NCBI GenBank assembly: GCA_026184775.1
Contig: JANCYW010000004.1
Span: forward strand, 486,976-550,975
Reading direction: 5' to 3'
Origin: Cyanidium caldarium
Lineage: Eukaryota; Rhodophyta; Bangiophyceae; Cyanidiales; Cyanidiaceae
Length of the DNA: 64,000 nt
Positions 58,003-64,000 of this stretch are shown piece after piece. The position numbers and the translations under genes are program-made. Positions within the stretch are counted from its first letter, which is position 1; the number at the start of each line of letters is the position of its first letter. Below the pieces are notes generated by a model. The model did not search any database. It had not been told where the DNA came from and was given only the letters and a program-made list of their open reading frames with translations.

Positions 58003-60196
58003 TCGTGCGCGGGCGGGGAATGGTAAGAGTGTCGTGCGGCGCCATTGGGCAGTGCGTGGGGGGCAGTGGTGTCGAGTGAGAGAGCGTGTGTGTGTGTGTG
58101 CGCGTGAGTATACGTATGGAGTGTTTGGGTGAGTGGGGGAGGTGGTGTTGTGTTTCGAGTGTGTTACGTGCTGGCGTAAGGGCGTGCAGTGGGCACGCGG
58201 TGGGCGGTGGGCGTTGGCGCGGCGCTGGCGTATGAGGGCTTGGGCTGACCGACGACGATGGGCGGTGGTGGTGGTGGGAGAGGGGTCATGAGGGTGCGGG
58301 AGCGTTGGTTGTTGGGTGTGGAGTGTGTTGGGAGTGTTTGGAGTGTTCATGAGTGTGTGTTGGGTGTTGGGGTCGGTTTGGGGCGGGAACGGCCAGCGGG
58401 TCGGTTGGGAGCTGGGAGCTGGGGGAGTGTTGGCGGGTGAGCGCCTGATGGGTTGATGATCGGTGGTGGTGGGAGAGGGGTCATGGGCGTGCGGGAGCGT
58501 TGGTTGGTGGGTGTGGAGTGTGTTGGGAGTGCGTTGGGGTGGTTGGAAGCGGAAGCGGGGAGCGGTGGCTGCGCGTGCGTCTGGGAGTGTAAAAGAACGC
58601 TGAGAGCTCTGGATCGATGGAAGGAATGAAGGAATGAGCGATTGATGGGGTGAGCGTGTGGGATGGGCGTTGCGCAGCGCTGCGCAGCGTCGGGAGGCGT
58701 GTGTGTGTGTGTGAGTGTTGTGATGGTGGTGGTTGGCTACAGGGGAACGAGCGGGGCAGGTGAAGTGAGATGGGTGAGTATGGGTGAGTATGGGTGTGTG
58801 TGGGATGGGGTGTTGATGGATGTGGAGATGTAGGTGAATGATTGTTGAGGGTTGGTGGTGGGTTGGAGTGAGATGAATGGAGGTGTTGGTGTTGGTGGAT
58901 GTGGGAGTGTTGGTGGAGTGAAGTTGGAGGGCGGCTGTGAGTGTGTGTGCGCTTGTGTAAGTGAGTGTATGCGTTTGGGAGTGAGTGGCTGGTTGTGGTG
59001 GGTGGATGCGTGTGTGAGTGGGATGAGCGTGTGTTGCCTGAGTGGGTGTTACTGGGGTGGTTGGATGGTGTGTGTGTGTGTGCGCCGGACGGTGGGACGG
59101 TGGGACGGTGGCGGGAGGTGGGAAAAGCGTTTCGGTGTGTTGGCGGGTGCGAGAGGAGTCGGTGTTGATGCGGCTGGTTGTAGACGAGGGGAGTGCCGAG
59201 TGTATGGAAGCGTATGGAGTGGAGTGGAATCGTATGGAATGGAGTCGCCTTGTGTGTGGATGCGCACAGATCGGTGACGGTTATGGGAGCGGCGGCGCCT
59301 TGTGGGTGCGCGCGCGCCGATCGGCGGCGGCGCGCAGGTGAGGGGCGCGTTGATTGTGTCGATCGAGAACAGTAGACAAGAAGCGGCGATCGCGGCGATG
59401 GCGCGGAGTGGTGGATGCGGTGTGGGCGCCACCTGGTGGGAAAGCGTCGGTGGTAGTGGGAGAGAGCGATGGTGGTGGTGGGCAGCGCGGCGGCGGTTCC
59501 GGTGTCTATGTGGGTAGTGTTGTTGTTGCTGCTGCAGGGTGTATGTAACGAGTCCCGGAACGGTGACGATGATGAAGCGCGTGGAAGGTGTATGTGTGGG
59601 AGCGGGTGTGGTGGCTGGGAGTGTGTGTGTGTGTGGGAGTGGCGTGACCTGAATGGAATGGATGTTGTGTGGCATGGCAAGCCGCAATTGCGTTTTTTGT
59701 GGTTGCGTATCGCCGATCGGCGCCGTGCCCTGCCCGGGAGTGGAGCGTGTGTGGCTTGTTGGAGCGGTGGGGAACGGGCATGGGGAGTGGGGCGGCGCAT
59801 GTCGAGAATGTGTTTTCGTTATTTATTTTTTATTGGGGATCGATGTGAGCGCGCGCGATCGTGCGCACGGGAGAGAGCGTTTGGGGGAATGGGAGTGGTG
59901 TCGCGTGTGGGGGCGGGCGGGCGCACGGCGGGCGAGATTGGGGGTGGCATGCGCGCGCGCGCGATTTGGAACGCAGCATCGGCCGGGAAAAGGGGAAATT
60001 GTGGAAAATGGCGCGGAAAAAGCGCGGCGCCCTGCGATCGGGCGGCGTCGCTGCGTCGGGCGGTTGGGGCGTTTTGGGTTTTGTGTGTGTGCGTGTTGGG
60101 GCAGACGGTTACGTGGCCGGATGGTGTTAGGGATGCGGGATGGCGGATTTCGGGTTTTCGCGCTGTGGGATGGTTGATGGTTGAGAGAGGGCAACG
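58003..60196 (+). repeat. subtelomeric element, copy 5
   Basis: A full ~2.19 kb element with landmark at 58592. It is near-identical to copy 3 for most of its length, with a distinguishing GA insertion (GGGAGAGAGCGTTTGGG near 59870) and a T-to-A change in the TTATTTATTTTTTATTGG stretch. Confidence 0.92.
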
Positions 60197-60207
60197 CCGA
60201 TTGAAGG

Positions 60208-60239
<32 letters not shown>

Positions 60240-60422
60240 CGAAGACAATCGCTGATTACGGATTAGTGATTGAAGGCGATTGCCGATTGCCGATCGAGGA
60301 AAATCGCCGATTACGGATTAGTGATTGAAGGCGATTGCCGATTGCCGATCACTGATTGCCGATCGAAGACAATCGCCGATTACGGATTAGTGATTGAAGG
60401 CGATTGCTGATTGCCGATCACT

Positions 60423-60467
<45 letters not shown>

Positions 60468-60519
60468 CGAGGAAAATCGCCGATTACGGATTACTGATTG
60501 AAGGCGATTGCCGATCACT

Positions 60520-60550
<31 letters not shown>

Positions 60551-60656
60551 CGAGGAAAATCGCTGATTACGGATTACTGATTGAAGGCGATTGCCGACTG
60601 CCGATCACTGATTGCCGATCGAAGACAATCGCCGATTACGGATTAGTGATTGAAGG

Positions 60657-60709
<53 letters not shown>

Positions 60710-60906
60710 CGAGGAAAATCGCCGATTACGGATTACTGATTGAAGGCGATTGCCGATCACTGATTGCCGATTGCCGATCACTGATTGCCGATCGAAGACA
60801 ATCGCCGATTACGGATTACTGATTGAAGGCGACTGCCGATCACTGATTGCCGATCGAGGAAAATCGCCGATTACGGATTACTGATTGAAGGCGATTGCCG
60901 ATCACT

Positions 60907-60937
<31 letters not shown>

Positions 60938-60974
60938 CGAGGAAAATCGCCGATTACGGATTACTGATTGAAGG

Positions 60975-61006
<32 letters not shown>

Positions 61007-61746
61007 CGAGGAAAATCGCCGATTACGGATTACTGATTGAAGGCGATTGCCGATCACTGATTGCCGATCGAAGACAATCGCCGATTACGGAATAGTGATT
61101 GAAGGCGATTGCCGATTGCCGATCGAAGACAATCGCTGATTACGGATTAGTGATTGAAGGCGATTGCCGATTGCCGATCGAGGAAAATCGCCGATTACGG
61201 ATTAGTGATTGAAGGCGATTGCCGATTGCCGATCACTGATTGCCGATTGCCGATCACTGATTGCCGATCGAGGAAAATCGCCGATTACGGATTACTGATT
61301 GAAGGCGATTGCCGACTGCCGATCACTGATTGCCGATCGAAGACAATCGCCGATTACGGATTACTGATTGAAGGCGATTGCCGATTGCCGATTGCCGATC
61401 GAGGAAAATCGCCGATTACGGAATAAAGATTGAAGGCGATTGCCGATTGCCGATCGAGGAAAATCGCCGATTACGGAATAAAGATTGAAGGCGATTGCCG
61501 ATTGCCGATCGAGGAAAATCGCCGATTACGGATTACTGATTGAAGGCGATTGCCGATCACTGATTGCCGATTGCCGATCACTGATTGCCGATCGAAGACA
61601 ATCGCCGATTACGGATTACTGATTGAAGGCGATTGCCGATTGCCGATTGCCGATCGAAGACAATCGCCGATTACGGAATAGTGATTGAAGGCGATTGCCG
61701 ATTGCCGATCGAGGAAAATCGCCGATTACGGATTACTGATTGAAGG

Positions 61747-61806
<60 letters not shown>

Positions 61807-61808
61807 CG
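60197..61808 (+). repeat. GATTGCC minisatellite block 5 (long type)
   Basis: About 1,612 bp, matching block 3 in unit order from end to end. With copies 3-6 this defines the ~6.74 kb higher-order repeat. Confidence 0.92.
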
Positions 61809-63710
61809 ATCGTGCGCGGGCGGGGAATGGTAAGAGTGTCGTGCGGCGCCATTGGGCAGTGCGTGGGGGGCAGTGGTGTCGAGTGAGAGAGCGTGTGTGT
61901 GTGTGTGCGCGTGAGTATACGTATGGAGTGTTTGGGTGAGTGGGGGAGGTGGTGTTGTGTTTCGAGTGTGTTACGTGCTGGCGTAAGGGCGTGCAGTGGG
62001 CACGCGGTGGGCGGTGGGCGTTGGCGCGGCGCTGGCGTATGAGGGCTTGGGCTGACCGACGACGATGGGCGGTGGTGGTGGTGGGAGAGGGGTCATGAGG
62101 GTGCGGGAGCGTTGGTTGTTGGGTGTGGAGTGTGTTGGGAGTGTTTGGAGTGTTCATGAGTGTGTGTTGGGTGTTGGGGTCGGTTTGGGGCGGGAACGGC
62201 CAGCGGGTCGGTTGGGAGCTGGGAGCTGGGGGAGTGTTGGCGGGTGAGCGCCTGATGGGTTGATGATCGGTGGTGGTGGGAGAGGGGTCATGGGCGTGCG
62301 GGAGCGTTGGTTGGTGGGTGTGGAGTGTGTTGGGAGTGCGTTGGGGTGGTTGGAAGCGGAAGCGGGGAGCGGTGGCTGCGCGTGCGTCTGGGAGTGTAAA
62401 AGAACGCTGAGAGCTCTGGATCGATGGAAGGAATGAAGGAATGAGCGATTGATGGGGTGAGCGTGTGGGATGGGCGTTGCGCAGCGCTGCGCAGCGTCGG
62501 GAGGCGTGTGTGTGTGTGTGAGTGTTGTGATGGTGGTGGTTGGCTACAGGGGAACGAGCGGGGCAGGTGAAGTGAGATGGGTGAGTATGGGTGAGTATGG
62601 GTGTGTGTGGGATGGGGTGTTGATGGATGTGGAGATGTAGGTGAATGATTGTTGAGGGTTGGTGGTGGGTTGGAGTGAGATGAATGGAGGTGTTGGTGTT
62701 GGTGGATGTGGGAGTGTTGGTGGAGTGAAGTTGGAGGGCGGCTGTGAGTGTGTGTGCGCTTGTGTAAGTGAGTGTATGCGTTTGGGAGTGAGTGGCTGGT
62801 TGTGGTGGGTGGATGCGTGTGTGAGTGGGATGAGCGTGTGTTGCCTGAGTGGGTGTTACTGGGGTGGTTGGATGGTGTGTGTGTGTGTGCGCCGGACGGT
62901 GGGACGGTGGGACGGTGGCGGGAGGTGGGAAAAGCGTTTCGGTGTGTTGGCGGGTGCGAGAGGAGTCGGTGTTGATGCGGCTGGTTGTAGACGAGGGGAG
63001 TGCCGAGTGTATGGAAGCGTATGGAGTGGAGTGGAATCGTATGGAATGGAGTCGCCTTGTGTGTGGATGCGCACAGATCGGTGACGGTTATGGGAGCGGC
63101 GGCGCCTTGTGGGTGCGCGCGCGCCGATCGGCGGCGGCGCGCAGGTGAGGGGCGCGTTGATTGTGTCGATCGAGAACAGTAGACAAGAAGCGGCGATCGC
63201 GGCGATGGCGCGGAGTGGTGGATGCGGTGTGGGCGCCACCTGGTGGGAAAGCGTCGGTGGTAGTGGGAGAGAGCGATGGTGGTGGTGGGCAGCGCGGCGG
63301 CGGTTCCGGTGTCTATGTGGGTAGTGTTGTTGTTGCTGCTGCAGGGTGTATGTAACGAGTCCCGGAACGGTGACGATGATGAAGCGCGTGGAAGGTGTAT
63401 GTGTGGGAGCGGGTGTTGTGGACGGGAGTGTGTGTGTGTGTGGGAGTGGCGTGACCTGAATGGAATGGATGTTGTGTGGCATGGCAAGCCGCAATTGCGT
63501 TTTTTGTGGTTGCGTATCGCCGATCGGCGCCGTGCCCTGCCCGGGAGTGGCGCGTGTGTGGCTTGTTGGAGCGGTGGGGACCGGCATGGGGAGTGGGGCA
63601 GCGAGTGTCGGGAATGTTTTTTCGTTATTTGTTTTTTATTGGGGATCGACGTGAGCGCGCGCGATCGTGCGCACGGGAGAGCGTTTGGGGGAATGGGAGT
63701 TGTGTCGCGT
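61809..63710 (+). repeat. subtelomeric element, copy 6 (terminal, mosaic, truncated)
   Basis: The last element, with landmark at 62399. It follows copy 3/5-type markers up to about 63395, then copy 2/4-type markers to its end. Homology to other copies stops after TGTCGCGTGTG at about 63711, some 540 bp before a minisatellite block would start. Telomeric sequence follows. Confidence 0.92.
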
Positions 63711-63827
63711 GTGAGTTGGGTGAGATCGGGCGACCGGGTGTGAGTTGGGTGGGATCGGGCGACCGGGTGTGAGTTGGGGGGGGATCGGGCGAAGGGGTGT
63801 GAGTTGGGTGAGATCGGGCGACCGGGT
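63711..63827 (+). repeat. pretelomeric 29-30 bp tandem repeat, four units
   Basis: Units begin at 63711, 63740, 63769 and 63799. Each starts GTGAGTTGGG and contains GATCGGGCGA(CC/AG)GGGT. Unit 3 is 30 bp and the most divergent. A fifth, decayed unit start (GTGAATTAGGGGG) merges into the telomere. The sequence does not occur in the five internal elements. Confidence 0.93.
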
Positions 63828-64000
63828 GTGAATTAGGGGGGAATGGGGGGGAATGGGGGGGAATGGGGGGGAATGGGGGGGAATGGGGGGGAATGGGGGG
63901 GAATGGGGGGGAATGGGGGGGAATGGGGGGGAATGGGGGGGAATGGGGGGGAATGGGGGGGAATGGGGGGGAATGGGGGGGAATGGGGGGGAATGGGGGG
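63828..64000 (+). repeat. telomere, (AATGGGGGGG)n, G-rich strand 3' toward window end
   Basis: After a degenerate AATTAGGGGGG, perfect units run from 63842 to the end of the window, about sixteen copies. The spacing between successive AAT triplets is 10 bp, giving seven G per unit. The G-rich strand runs toward the right edge, as expected for a right chromosome end. It resembles the AAT-G-run repeat reported for Cyanidioschyzon merolae, which I recall as having six G. The array reaches the last base, so its full length is not visible. Confidence 0.95.

Noticed and set aside
47791-61808. Minisatellite blocks as CRISPR arrays
   Set aside because: There are no unique spacers; the intervening sequence is itself a small set of repeated variants, and this is a eukaryotic chromosome end.
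45793-63710. Subtelomeric elements as transposons
   Set aside because: No transposase, reverse transcriptase, terminal inverted repeats or target-site duplications are visible; arrangement is strictly head-to-tail.

Overview
The window is a compact, GC-rich, apparently intronless nuclear chromosome end from a unicellular red alga, most likely a member of the Cyanidiophyceae close to Cyanidioschyzon. Three observations point there. The right edge is a perfect array of an AAT-plus-G-run repeat, the telomere type I know from Cyanidioschyzon merolae. Eukaryotic genes (uL15/RPL27a, eIF4A, SmB-like, UFD1, TBC and RalGAP proteins) are packed at roughly one per 1.7 kb in single open frames. Plastid-type genes with transit-peptide-like N-termini (lycopene cyclase, 3-dehydroquinate synthase, GIY-YIG, NUMOD3 and TPR-like proteins) sit among them. 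The species assignment is inference.

From 0.7 to 45.5 kb is the single-copy core. Left to right it carries: lycopene cyclase (+), frataxin (+), COQ4 (-), a membrane-anchored deacetylase-like protein (+), UMP synthase (-), QCR7 (-), a FucP/MFSD4-type MFS transporter (+), a TBC Rab-GAP (-), eIF4A (-), three tandem paralogues of a four-helix membrane protein (+++), a Trk/HKT-type K+ transporter (+), a 1.9 kb-residue RalGAP-alpha-like protein (+), adenosine kinase (+), a multi-thioredoxin PDI (-), a plastid GIY-YIG protein (+), a GT8 glucuronosyltransferase-like protein (+), a plastid TPR-like protein (+), a small coiled-coil protein (-), uL15 (-), two adjacent genes sharing an unfamiliar C-terminal motif (--), Yippee (+), 3-dehydroquinate synthase (-), an SmB-like protein (+), a low-complexity protein of unknown function (+), a NUMOD3 protein (-) and UFD1 (+). 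These are unrelated housekeeping genes; the only evident local family structures are the four-helix triplet and the motif-sharing pair.

From about 45.8 kb to 63.7 kb is a subtelomeric array with no gene I can support. A 1.9-2.2 kb G/T-rich element occurs six times. Between successive copies lies a minisatellite block (five blocks, 0.56-1.6 kb) built on the heptamer GATTGCC. Distances between the same landmark in successive copies are 2978, 2748, 3805, 2930 and 3807 bp. Two adjacent periods form a higher-order repeat of about 6.74 kb. The last copy is a mosaic of two sequence variants and is capped by four 29-30 bp pretelomeric repeats and then about sixteen 10-bp telomere units.

Start codons are my choices based on ATG position, family length and targeting sequence. 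No tRNA, rRNA, transposase or CRISPR array was found.
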